38,087 bases of DNA from Saprospiraceae bacterium (GTDB lineage Bacteria > Bacteroidota > Bacteroidia > Chitinophagales > Saprospiraceae), in NCBI GenBank assembly GCA_016719855.1, contig JADJYH010000049.1, positions 1 to 38,087 of the forward strand, in the 5' to 3' direction. Below the pieces are notes generated by a model. It saw only the letters and a program-made list of their open reading frames with translations. It made no database searches and was not told where the DNA came from. The number at the start of each line of letters is the position of its first letter. Position 1 is the first letter of the stretch. Shown one piece after another: positions 9,713 through 17,384 of this stretch. The position numbers and the translations under genes are program-made.

Positions 9713-9745
9713 AAATGTTTTTTACTGATAAAAATCAGTGACGGC

Positions 9746-9753
9746 CAAAGGTA
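9746..9753 (-). promoter_or_regulatory. Candidate -7 element of the glutathione peroxidase gene
   Basis: Minus-strand TACCTTTG matches TAnnTTTG and lies 33 bp upstream of the ATG. No clear -33 TTTG was found. Confidence 0.45.
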
Positions 9754-9756
9754 TGA

Positions 9757-9830
9757 AGATTTACGATTTTGGACTGACGATTTACGATTGCCCCAATCGT
9801 AAATCGTCAATCCCGAAATCCGCAATCGTC
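9757..9830. repeat. Inverted heptamer hairpin 3' of the LytTR gene
   Basis: Heptamers AGATTTA, CGATTTT, GGACTGA, CGATTTA, CGATTGC (9757-9791) face inverse units CAATCGT, AAATCGT, CAATCCC, GAAATCC (9794-9821). The CAATCGT unit is shared with arrays at 1986 and 13014. Confidence 0.8.
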
Positions 9831-10566
9831 AAAGCTCCCGTTTCCACAGCCGCCCAGCAATCAGTGTATTGAAAATCGTGTCCTGCAAGCTGCGGCTGAC
9901 GGGGATTTGCTTGCCCTTGATGACGAGGTTGCTGCCGTCCACCAGCTCCACTTTTTCGAGGGAAACGAGGAAGGAGCGATGGACCCGCAAAAACCTGTCA
10001 GGCGGTAGCTCCCGCTCCAACTGCTTGAGCGACAACAAGGTGAGGTAGCGTTTTTGCTCGGTGTAAATGAAGACGTAGTCCTTTTCGCTCTCAAAATACA
10101 GCACATCGGCAAGCTTGATTTTGATGAACTGACCGTCGCACTTGATGAAAAAAAACTCGGGGCTGGCGGGTACAGGTTCAGCAGGCTTTGCCAGGTTTTG
10201 GCGCTGCATTTCAAAGAAAGACTGCGCCTTGTTGGCCGCCTTGAGAAACCGCTGGAACGAAATCGGCTTCACGAGGTAGTCCAGTGCATTCAGCTCAAAC
10301 CCCTCGATGGCGTAGTCGCGGTAGGCCGTCGTGAAGATCACCGCTGGCGGGTTTTCGAGGGAGCGCACAAACTCGATGCCGGTGAGGTCGGGCATCTGGA
10401 TGTCGAGGAAAAGCAGGTCAATCTTCTCCCGGTGCAGCACGTCGTTGGCCTCCACGGCGCTCTTGCAGATGCCTTCCAGGGAGAGGAACGGTACTTGCTG
10501 CACGTACCCGGCAAGGCCCTTGCGGGCCACGGGTTCATCGTCCACCACGAGGCATTTTATCGTCAT
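9829..10566 (-). CDS. LytTR-family response regulator
   Basis: This 245-residue regulator has a receiver domain followed by a LytTR DNA-binding domain. Acidic pocket residues Asp9-Asp10, phosphoacceptor Asp55 (LLFLDIQMP) and Lys100 (DYLVKPISF) are all present. The LytTR domain begins near residue 135 (FFIKCDGQFIKIKLADVLYFE) and includes the conserved FLRVHRSFLVSL and PVSRSLQDTI. It lies directly downstream of the sensor kinase gene on the same strand, separated by about 70 bp that hold a repeat hairpin. The pair would sense an unknown signal and control a few promoters carrying direct-repeat LytTR sites. Confidence 0.96.
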   Translation of the reverse strand: MTIKCLVVDDEPVARKGLAGYVQQVPFLSLEGICKSAVEANDVLHREKIDLLFLDIQMPDLTGIEFVRSLENPPAVIFTTAYRDYAIEGFELNALDYLVKPISFQRFLKAANKAQSFFEMQRQNLAKPAEPVPASPEFFFIKCDGQFIKIKLADVLYFESEKDYVFIYTEQKRYLTLLSLKQLERELPPDRFLRVHRSFLVSLEKVELVDGSNLVIKGKQIPVSRSLQDTIFNTLIAGRLWKREL

Positions 10567-10573
10567 TTTTTAT

Positions 10574-10651
10574 TGGTTTAGGAGGTTTAGAGAGTTGAGA
10601 AGGTTTAGATAGGCCCCAACTAAACCTTCTAAACCCTCTCAACTCCCAACT
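10574..10651. repeat. Inverted repeat between the LytTR regulator and kinase genes
   Basis: Degenerate 7-9 bp units containing GGTTTAG or GAGTTGA (10574-10609) are followed by inverse CTAAACC/CTCTCAAC units (10619-10651). It has the same design as the other hairpins but less regular spacing. Confidence 0.7.
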
Positions 10652-11676
10652 ATCGTTTTCCAAGTGGTGGATTTGTAGGTGTCGCCATCGTCCTCGATGG
10701 TGAGTTCGTGGCGGTTGGGGTAGGTCAGGGCAAGTCGGCGCTGTACGTTTTTCAACCCGATGCCGCCGACCCGCTCTTTGTTGCGGCTGTTTTGGTTGAT
10801 GCTGTTTTCGGTGGTGAAGTCGAGTACGCCATCCTTCACTTCGAGGTGGACGCCCACCCGGTAGCCCGTGGAATTGGAGCTGTACTTGAAGGCATTTTCG
10901 ACGAAGGGAATCAGGAGCATGGGCACGATCACGTTGCCGTTGGTGTGGCTGGGCAGCTCGCATCTCAGGTCGAGCAGGTCCTCATCGTGCCGCAATCGCT
11001 GGAGTTCAATGTAGTTCTGGAGGTAATTCACCTCCTTGTCGAGGTCAATCCAGTCCTTGTTGTAGTCGTAGAGCTGGTGGCTGAGGGTGTCGGAAAACTT
11101 GAGCAGCGCCTCCTTGGCCCGCTCGTCCTCTTTTTGCTCCATCAGAAAATAAATCGTGTTGAGCGTGTTGAAAATAAAGTGCGGGTTGATTTGCGACTTG
11201 AGCATCTCCAGCTCACTTTCGAGGTTTTTTTTCTCCAATTGCACCGCGTAGTTGTTGCGCTCGTGCCACTGCTGGATGAACTTGAATGCCGTGGTGAACG
11301 CCACCAGCACCATCGTGTCCACCGACAAGGTGAAAGTAGGCTCCCAGGAGAAATAGTAGTCCCTCGGCGAAATGAAGGCCCGCATGAAGAGGTTCACCAG
11401 CCATGCGTTGAGGATGATGATGGCAAAGATGCTGACGGTGTAAAACAGCGCTTTTCGCTGTTTGATGAGGTATTTTGGAATCCAATAATAGTAATTGAAA
11501 TAGACCACGCCCATGGAGCCGAGCACCGTCGGGAGGTTGAACGTGTCCTTGAACTGAGAAATGAAAACCACGTCCTGCATACTGGCGAACACCCAGTAAA
11601 TCAGCCAAAAGACAGCATGAAACGCCAGCGAATTGATGGGCAGCGTTTCGGGCAGGGCTTGCGGTTGTTGTTCCAT
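10639..11676 (-). CDS. LytS/YehU-type sensor histidine kinase
   Basis: This 345-residue kinase has four hydrophobic segments in the first 140 residues (about 17-34, 50-67, 78-98, 117-133), then a coiled segment and a His_kinase domain with the phosphoacceptor His166 in SQINPHFIFNTLNT. The ATP-binding part shows LIPFVENAFKYS (N box) and GGIGLKNVQRRL (G box). It is the partner of the LytTR regulator encoded downstream. No periplasmic sensing domain is present, so the signal is probably sensed in or at the membrane. The start at 11674-11676 lies only a few bases from a perfect -7 element, so the mRNA may be leaderless. The C-terminus ends in the neighbouring repeat. Confidence 0.95.
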   Translation of the reverse strand: MEQQPQALPETLPINSLAFHAVFWLIYWVFASMQDVVFISQFKDTFNLPTVLGSMGVVYFNYYYWIPKYLIKQRKALFYTVSIFAIIILNAWLVNLFMRAFISPRDYYFSWEPTFTLSVDTMVLVAFTTAFKFIQQWHERNNYAVQLEKKNLESELEMLKSQINPHFIFNTLNTIYFLMEQKEDERAKEALLKFSDTLSHQLYDYNKDWIDLDKEVNYLQNYIELQRLRHDEDLLDLRCELPSHTNGNVIVPMLLIPFVENAFKYSSNSTGYRVGVHLEVKDGVLDFTTENSINQNSRNKERVGGIGLKNVQRRLALTYPNRHELTIEDDGDTYKSTTWKTIVGS

Positions 11677-11680
11677 TCGG

Positions 11681-11688
11681 CAAAAGTA
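11681..11688 (-). promoter_or_regulatory. -7 element abutting the LytS-type kinase start codon
   Basis: Minus-strand TACTTTTG ends only 4 nt before the ATG. With the usual 5-7 nt between -7 and +1, transcription would begin at or next to the start codon. No TTTG -33 is evident. Confidence 0.5.
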
Positions 11689-11771
11689 AGCATTCGGAGG
11701 ATTTCAGGTTTCGTTGGGTTTCAGGGAATACCTGTACCGAAATTACTGCCGGGGCATTTCCGGGGAAAACA

Positions 11772-11779
11772 TAATTTTG
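11772..11779 (+). promoter_or_regulatory. Candidate -7 element of the 2OG-Fe(II) dioxygenase gene
   Basis: TAATTTTG matches TAnnTTTG and predicts a leader of about 65 nt before ATG 11848. No clear -33 element. Confidence 0.45.
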
Positions 11780-11847
11780 CCAATCAGTTTGAAACGATTT
11801 TTCTTAAAAATCACCTAGCAACGCAAGTTGCAATCACTGAATTTACC

Positions 11848-12801
11848 ATGAAAAATAGAGCCATTCCACTCGTTGACCTCGCCAAATTCACCCACGGCAC
11901 GCCTGAGCAACGCACCGAGTTCGTTGCAGAACTCGGTAAGGCGTTCCACGAAATCGGCTTCGTCGGCGTCATCAACCACGGCATCCCAAAGCAGTTGATT
12001 GACGATTTTTACCGCAGCAGCCGGGCGTTTTTTGACCTATCAGACGAGGTGAAGCGCAAATATGAAGTACCAGGTCTCGCTGGCCAACGGGGTTACACTA
12101 GCTTCGGAAAGGAGCACGCCAAGCAGTCGAAAGTAGCCGATTTGAAAGAGTTCTTCCAGATTGGGCAAGAAGCCGCCGTGGGCGAAGTGCCCGCTGAGCA
12201 CTACCCACCCAATGTGGAAGTAGCCGAGCAGCCGGAGTTTTTGCGCTTGGGCAAGGAACTTTACCGCAGCTTAGAAAAATCAGGCGGGCAATTGCTAAAG
12301 GCCATCTCCATCCACCTCGGCCTCGGCGACAGCTATTTTGAAAAACATATCCACCTCGGCAACAGCATCCTGCGGGCGATTTTTTACCCGCCCATCACGC
12401 AGGAGCCAGCCAGCGCCATCCGTGCCGAACAGCACGAGGACATCAACCTCATCACCCTGCTCGTGGGCGCATCTGCTGGCGGCCTCCAGGTGCTCACGAT
12501 GGACAACGAATGGCTGGAAGTGGTGCCGGAGCAGGACGAAATCGTCATCAACGTCGGTGACATGCTCCAGCGCCTGACCAACAACTACCTGAAATCCACC
12601 ACGCATCGGGTCGTAAACCCGCCACGGGCCGAGTGGCACACCCCACGCCTCAGCATCCCGTTCTTCCTGCACCCCCGCAGTGACATGGACTTGAGTTGCC
12701 TCCCCTCAACTGTCACCGCCGAAGATCCGCTGGCTTACGAGCCGATCACGGCAGGGGAGTATTTGAATGAAAGGTTGAGGGAGATTGGGTTGAAAAAATA
12801 A
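11848..12801 (+). CDS. 2-oxoglutarate/Fe(II) dioxygenase, isopenicillin N synthase family
   Basis: This 317-residue protein has the DIOX_N region first (IPLVDLAKF, then FHEIGFVGVINHGIP) and the double-stranded beta-helix second. The iron triad is His196 and Asp198 (QHEDINLITLL) with His253 (STTHRVVNP); Arg267-x-Ser269 (PRLSIPFF) fits 2-oxoglutarate binding. The family oxidises small molecules, and the substrate cannot be read from sequence. I chose ATG 11848 because the protein then starts immediately before the conserved IPLVDL motif; the open frame continues far upstream only because it is antisense to the kinase gene. The gene ends with a strong terminator, so it is probably monocistronic. 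Confidence 0.93.
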   Translation: MKNRAIPLVDLAKFTHGTPEQRTEFVAELGKAFHEIGFVGVINHGIPKQLIDDFYRSSRAFFDLSDEVKRKYEVPGLAGQRGYTSFGKEHAKQSKVADLKEFFQIGQEAAVGEVPAEHYPPNVEVAEQPEFLRLGKELYRSLEKSGGQLLKAISIHLGLGDSYFEKHIHLGNSILRAIFYPPITQEPASAIRAEQHEDINLITLLVGASAGGLQVLTMDNEWLEVVPEQDEIVINVGDMLQRLTNNYLKSTTHRVVNPPRAEWHTPRLSIPFFLHPRSDMDLSCLPSTVTAEDPLAYEPITAGEYLNERLREIGLKK

Positions 12802-12802
12802 C

Positions 12803-12835
12803 AAAAAAGCCTCGACAACTTGTCGGGGCTTTTTT
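12803..12835 (+). terminator. Rho-independent terminator after the dioxygenase gene
   Basis: A 9-bp GC-rich stem (GCCTCGACA / TGTCGGGGC, one G-T wobble) with a 3-nt loop is flanked by A6 and T6, which extend the stem and give a U tract. It starts 2 bp after the stop codon. Confidence 0.9.
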
Positions 12836-12978
12836 GTTTCGCTTCGAAAAACCATAAGTCTCTTCAATGGTTTTATTCACTCATTTACCCCCAAATCCCC
12901 TACCTTCGCACCTCGTCCGCCCGAACATACATGCCGGATTCCACTAGTTTTTCAATCACGGCAAACCCAGCATTTTTC

Positions 12979-15972
12979 ATGGCAAAGAAATCAGCAAACG
13001 GCATCACCCCAATAATCGTCAATCGTCAATCGTCAATCGTTGATGAAGACGTCATCGAAGTCATCGGCGCACGGGAGCACAACCTCAAGGACATTTCGCT
13101 GCGCATCCCCCGCAACAAGCTCGTGGTCATCACGGGCATCAGCGGCAGCGGCAAGTCGTCGCTGGCCTTCGACACCATCTATGCCGAGGGGCAGCGCCGC
13201 TACATGGAGACTTTCAACGCTTACGCCCGCCAGTTTTTGGGGGAAATGGAGCGACCCGATGTGGAGCAAATCACCGGCCTCAGTCCCGTCATTTCCATCG
13301 AGCAAAAGACAACGGGGCGCAATCCCCGCTCCACCGTGGGCACCATCACCGAGGTGTACGACTTTATGCGCTTGCTGTTCGCACGAATTGGTGAGGCGTA
13401 CTCGCATATTTCCGGCAAAAAAATGGTGCGCTACACTGAGGAGCAGATGATGGACGAAATCATGGAGCAGTTCAATGGCAAAAAAGTCATGCTCCTCGCA
13501 CCGCTCATCCGGGGACGCAAGGGCCACTACCGGGAACTGTTCGACCAGATGCGAAAGCAGGGCTACACCAAGATGCGGGTGGACGGCGAGGTCGTGGACA
13601 TCCAGGCCGAAATGCAACTCGACCGCTACAAAGTCCACGACATCGAACTCGTGGTGGACAAACTGAGCGTGGCCAATGAGCGGCGGGAGCGCATCTCGGC
13701 TTCCATGCAGACGGCGTTGAAGATGGGGAATGGGTTGATTTTCATTTTGGATATTGACAACGTGACGCAACCCCTGACCCCTAAAGGGGAACCAAAAATG
13801 AAAAAGTCTGCCAAATTAACCGACACAGAAGCGTCCGTGGGTTCCCCTTCAGGGGTCAGGGGTCAAAGTGGCGAGGGCGAAATAAAGGCTTTTTCCAAGC
13901 ACCTCATGGATGCCGACAACAGCCTCAGCTACGAAGAACCCAACCCCAATTCCTTCTCCTTCAACTCGCCCTACGGCGCCTGTCCCACCTGCAACGGCCT
14001 CGGCCAAATCAATGCCGTGGACATCGCCAAGGTCATCCCCGACGACACGAAGAGCATCAATGAGGAGGGCATCGTACCCTTCGGTGAGGTGCGGGACAAC
14101 TACACTTTCAAGCAGCTAAAGGAAATTGCGAAGCAATACAAATTCACGTTCGATACGCCCATCAATAAAATTCCGAAGGAAGGCCTCGACACCATCCTCC
14201 ACGGTGGCGGCGAGCCCATGAAACTGCCGTCCATCAGCAGTGACAACGAATGGGTTTTTAGCTTGGCGCAGGAGGGTTTGTTCAAACAACTCAAGCGCTG
14301 GTACGAAGAAACGGGCAGCGAAAAAATAAGGCAGTGGGCGGAGGATTTCATGACCGTGGACACCTGCCCGACCTGCAACGGCCAGCGCCTGAAGACGGAG
14401 AGCCTACATTTCAAAATCGCCGAAAAGAACATCGCCGAACTGGCCGACATGGACATTCAGGCGCTGGCCGACTGGCTGAACGAACTTGACAACAAGCTGA
14501 CAGACAGGCAGTTGACCATCGGGAAAGATGTTTTGAAGGAAATCCGCCTGCGCATCGGCTTCCTGCTGCACGTTGGGCTGGACTATATCTCGCTCAACCG
14601 TACGGCTCGCACCCTCAGCGGCGGCGAGAGCCAACGGATTAGGCTCGCTACGCAAATCGGGTCGCAACTGACCGGCATCACCTACATCCTCGACGAGCCG
14701 AGCATCGGGCTGCACCAGCGGGACAACCAGCGCCTCATCACGGCCCTTCGGGAACTCGCCGACATCGGCAACTCGGTGCTGGTGGTGGAGCACGACAAAG
14801 AAATCATGCTGGCTGCCGACTACCTGATTGACCTCGGCCCCGGTGCCGGGAAGCACGGCGGCGAACTGGTGGGTGAAGGTATCCCCAGCAGCTTCGCCTT
14901 GCTCCACACCCTCACCGCCGACTACCTGAACGGCAAGCGGCAAATCAAAGTACCGGAAAAGCGGCGGGCGGGCAACGACAAGTTTTTGGAACTCACAAAA
15001 ACCACCGGCCACAACCTAAAAAACGTGACGCTGCGCCTCCCGCTCGGCACTTTCATCTGCGTAACCGGGGTGAGCGGCAGTGGCAAAAGCTCGCTCATCA
15101 ACGAGACGCTATACCCGATTTTGAGGCAGCATTTTTACAAAAGCGTGCAGCGGCCATTGGGCTTTGGGGAAATAAAAGGGCTGGAGCATTTGGACAAGGT
15201 CATTGAGATTGACCAGTCGCCCATTGGGCGCACGCCCCGCTCGAACCCAGCCACGTACACCAACCTTTTCTCCGAAATTAGGAACTTGTTCACCAATTTG
15301 CCGGAGGCAAAAATCAGGGGCTACAAGGCTGGGCGGTTCAGCTTCAACGTGAAGGGCGGGCGCTGCGAGACCTGTCAGGGCAGCGGCCAGCGGGTCATCG
15401 AGATGAACTTCCTGCCCGATGTGTATGTGGAATGCGAGACCTGCCTTGGTCGCCGCTACAACCGGGAGACGCTGGAGGTTTTGTACAAAGGAAAAAGCAT
15501 CAACGACGTGCTGAACATGACGGTAGAGGAGGCGACCATCTTCTTTGAACCCGTCCCGAAAATCCACCGCAAACTGAAAACCTTGAACGATGTGGGCCTC
15601 GGTTATATCACCCTCGGCCAGCAGGCAACCACCCTCAGCGGCGGCGAGGCGCAGCGGGTGAAACTGGCGGAGGAACTCTCCAAAAAAGACACGGGCAATA
15701 CCATGTACATCCTCGACGAACCCACGACGGGTCTTCATTTCGAGGACATCCGCCACCTGCTGCGGGTGCTGAACAAGCTGGTGGAAAAGGGGAACACCGT
15801 CCTCGTCATCGAGCACAACCTCGACGTGGTGAAGACCGCCGACTGGGTGGTGGACATGGGGCCGGAAGGTGGCCATCGTGGCGGTAAAATCGTTGTGGAA
15901 GGAACTCCGGAGACGGTGGTAAAAAAGAAGGGTAGCTTTACGGGGGAGTTTTTGAAGGCAGAGTTGAATTGA
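12979..15972 (+). CDS. uvrA: Excinuclease ABC subunit A
   Basis: UvrA is the damage-recognition ATPase of nucleotide excision repair; UvrC is encoded at 18.5 kb. This 997-residue copy has both ABC modules: Walker A GISGSGKSSLAF and GVSGSGKSSLINETL, signatures LSGGESQRIRLATQIGS and LSGGEAQRVKLAEELSK, and zinc-finger cysteines CPTCNG, CPTCNGQR and CETCQGSG...CETCLGRRY. The frame is intact. Two segments look like inserted repeats: the N-terminal extension encoded by 13014-13041 and a stretch of about 30 residues at 13771-13864 formed by a long inverted repeat. ATG 12979 was chosen because upstream sequence lacks similarity; a later start just before DVIEVIGAREHNL cannot be excluded. Confidence 0.96.
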   Translation: MAKKSANGITPIIVNRQSSIVDEDVIEVIGAREHNLKDISLRIPRNKLVVITGISGSGKSSLAFDTIYAEGQRRYMETFNAYARQFLGEMERPDVEQITGLSPVISIEQKTTGRNPRSTVGTITEVYDFMRLLFARIGEAYSHISGKKMVRYTEEQMMDEIMEQFNGKKVMLLAPLIRGRKGHYRELFDQMRKQGYTKMRVDGEVVDIQAEMQLDRYKVHDIELVVDKLSVANERRERISASMQTALKMGNGLIFILDIDNVTQPLTPKGEPKMKKSAKLTDTEASVGSPSGVRGQSGEGEIKAFSKHLMDADNSLSYEEPNPNSFSFNSPYGACPTCNGLGQINAVDIAKVIPDDTKSINEEGIVPFGEVRDNYTFKQLKEIAKQYKFTFDTPINKIPKEGLDTILHGGGEPMKLPSISSDNEWVFSLAQEGLFKQLKRWYEETGSEKIRQWAEDFMTVDTCPTCNGQRLKTESLHFKIAEKNIAELADMDIQALADWLNELDNKLTDRQLTIGKDVLKEIRLRIGFLLHVGLDYISLNRTARTLSGGESQRIRLATQIGSQLTGITYILDEPSIGLHQRDNQRLITALRELADIGNSVLVVEHDKEIMLAADYLIDLGPGAGKHGGELVGEGIPSSFALLHTLTADYLNGKRQIKVPEKRRAGNDKFLELTKTTGHNLKNVTLRLPLGTFICVTGVSGSGKSSLINETLYPILRQHFYKSVQRPLGFGEIKGLEHLDKVIEIDQSPIGRTPRSNPATYTNLFSEIRNLFTNLPEAKIRGYKAGRFSFNVKGGRCETCQGSGQRVIEMNFLPDVYVECETCLGRRYNRETLEVLYKGKSINDVLNMTVEEATIFFEPVPKIHRKLKTLNDVGLGYITLGQQATTLSGGEAQRVKLAEELSKKDTGNTMYILDEPTTGLHFEDIRHLLRVLNKLVEKGNTVLVIEHNLDVVKTADWVVDMGPEGGHRGGKIVVEGTPETVVKKKGSFTGEFLKAELN
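13014..13041 (+). repeat. Heptamer array at the start of uvrA
   Basis: Three AATCGTC heptamers followed by AATCGTT, in frame, encoding IVNRQSSIV upstream of the conserved UvrA N-terminus. The unit is the same as at 1986 and 9794. Confidence 0.85.
13771..13864. repeat. Long inverted repeat inside the uvrA coding region
   Basis: A 19-nt arm TGACCCCTAAAGGGGAACC (13775-13793) pairs with 13840-13858 with one mismatch, around a 46-nt loop. A second GGGGTC follows the right arm. The segment is in frame and encodes a low-complexity Pro/Gly/Ser/Lys stretch between IDNVTQ and GEIKAFSKHL, where UvrA proteins normally have only a short link. Unlike the heptamer arrays, each arm is itself partly palindromic. 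Confidence 0.8.
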
Positions 15973-15993
15973 GTCAGTTTTCTTGTACTTTTG
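15964..15993 (+). promoter_or_regulatory. Promoter of the ATPase-TOPRIM module
   Basis: TTG (15964-15966) lies 19 bp before TACTTTTG (15986-15993). The -33 element lies within the last codons of uvrA, so this two-gene unit has its own promoter and a leader of about 12 nt. Confidence 0.65.
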
Positions 15994-16010
15994 TAATCAA
16001 ATGATAATCA

Positions 16011-16930
16011 ATGATTAAGCAGCTAAAAATCAACAATTTTAAGTCCATCCGGGAGATGGAGTTGGACTGCAAGCGGGTGAATGTGTTTATTGGGGAGCCT
16101 AATAAGGGAAAGACGAATATTTTGGAGGGGGTGGCGTTAACATCAATGATGCTTCCTGAAAATTTCTCAGACACCTTCCGTTACTCTATTGTATCAGATT
16201 TATTTTTGACATGAATGTTAAAAATTCAATTAAAATTCAAGTCATAGATGATGAAGGTGATAGGAGAAATTATTCGTTTAATTATAATCCAGAAAAGAAT
16301 AACTTCAATATACGCTATAAAATGAGTCGCTGGATAAAGAGGGATTTAAGGTTGACATTAAAGGAGCGCATACATCTGGTAGAGGATGCCCCGGTGAAGA
16401 AGTGTTTTTCTACAAATACCATAGCAGTCTGAATGAACTAAATGGGGATAATGTTGGATATCTAGTGCCTCCAAATGGTCGTAATCTTCCATTGTTACTC
16501 TATTCAAATCCAGATTTAAAAAAAATAGTGGCCGATTTATTCGAGGAGAATTGGGAAAGAAGTTTTTAATTATCCATACCAAGTAATTTCCGAAACGATA
16601 AAAAGAATCGCATTCTTAATTACCGCTATTGAAGGAAGTGTCAACTCAACGCTACTGTTCGATGAACCCGAAGCCCATACCTTTCCATTTTACACCCATT
16701 ATATTGCGGAGCGCATCGCCCTCGATACTTCGAACCAATATTTCCTGACCACCCATAATTCGTATCTGCTCCATTCTATCGTTGAAAAAACGCCCATTGA
16801 CGAACTGAATGTGGGAATAGTTTACATGGAAAACTATGAAACTAAAGTCCGAATCCTAACACCTGAACAATTGGGTGAACTCTCGGAAACGGACATATTT
16901 TATAACCTCGAACTCTTCCTCGAAGCATGA
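16011..16930 (+). CDS. OLD/AAA-type ATPase, first gene of a candidate defence module (frameshifted)
   Basis: The repaired product is about 305 residues. It begins MIKQLKINNFKSIREMEL, typical of SMC/OLD-like ATPases, with Walker A GEPNKGKT at residues 28-35. The C-terminal half has Walker B TLLFDEPEAH and a switch histidine in FLTTHNSYLLHSI, then ends NLELFLEA. One extra T at 16202-16206 gives LFFDMNVKNSIKIQV; one extra A at 16318-16322 gives RYKNESLDKEGFKVDI; a third break lies near 16548-16560. The stop overlaps the next start by 4 bp (ATGA), indicating translational coupling. The first 600 bp are clearly AT-richer than flanking genes, a sign of transfer. Related ATPases work with nuclease or TOPRIM partners in anti-phage systems such as PARIS, Gabija and Septu. 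Membership in any named system is not shown. Confidence 0.8.
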
Positions 16931-17382
16931 CTTTTGTAGAGTGCAAACCAGATGAACTCCTCGTCTGGACATTGGGCATCGCCAGAAAACAGCTAAGGCA
17001 CGAAAACGACAAGCCGAGGGTCTGTGGCCGCTTGTCAAGACTTGAAAAATGCACAGGTTTGGTGGATGAAGACCCACACACGGAGCAGGACAAGTACATC
17101 AAAGCACTCAATTTTCAAGAAGAAAAGTACGCTGTCCGCATTTTGAATGACGGCAAACGAAAGAACAAGGTCATCATGCTCTGCCCCCGCCTCGAAGAAT
17201 GGATGATAGCCACCACCCAAGCCGCAGGACTGAAAATGAGCGATTTCGGCTTGTCAGACAAAGGAAATGAACTGCACCGGGAGATAAACGGAAGGCTGCA
17301 AGCCGTGCAGAAATTGATTGAAAAGCTGCTGGAAATTGAAAGCAGTGGAATAGTGTTTTTGAAAAAGCATTTGCACTCCTAG
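16927..17382 (+). CDS. Small TOPRIM-like protein, partner of the ATPase
   Basis: I do not recognise this 151-residue protein as a named family. Its order of motifs fits a minimal TOPRIM fold as in OLD nucleases, PARIS AriB and RloB: a first strand and acidic residue in TFVECKPDELLV (Glu5, Asp9), a second strand ending in a D-x-D (GLVDEDP, Asp47 and Asp49), then a strand followed by CPRLEEWMI (86-94), like the P/N-x-x-E-x-W segment of RloB-type proteins. The last 40 residues are helical. TOPRIM metal sites support nuclease or primase chemistry, so this is the likely effector. It overlaps the ATPase stop by 4 bp and ends 2 bp from the convergent permease remnant. The frame is intact. The fold assignment is by eye. 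Confidence 0.65.
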   Translation: MTFVECKPDELLVWTLGIARKQLRHENDKPRVCGRLSRLEKCTGLVDEDPHTEQDKYIKALNFQEEKYAVRILNDGKRKNKVIMLCPRLEEWMIATTQAAGLKMSDFGLSDKGNELHREINGRLQAVQKLIEKLLEIESSGIVFLKKHLHS

Positions 17383-17384
17383 CC

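Noticed and set aside
10708..12801. A 697-codon open frame on the plus strand extending far upstream of the dioxygenase
   Set aside because: The upstream part is antisense to the well-supported kinase gene and has no protein-like motifs; the dioxygenase starts at 11848.
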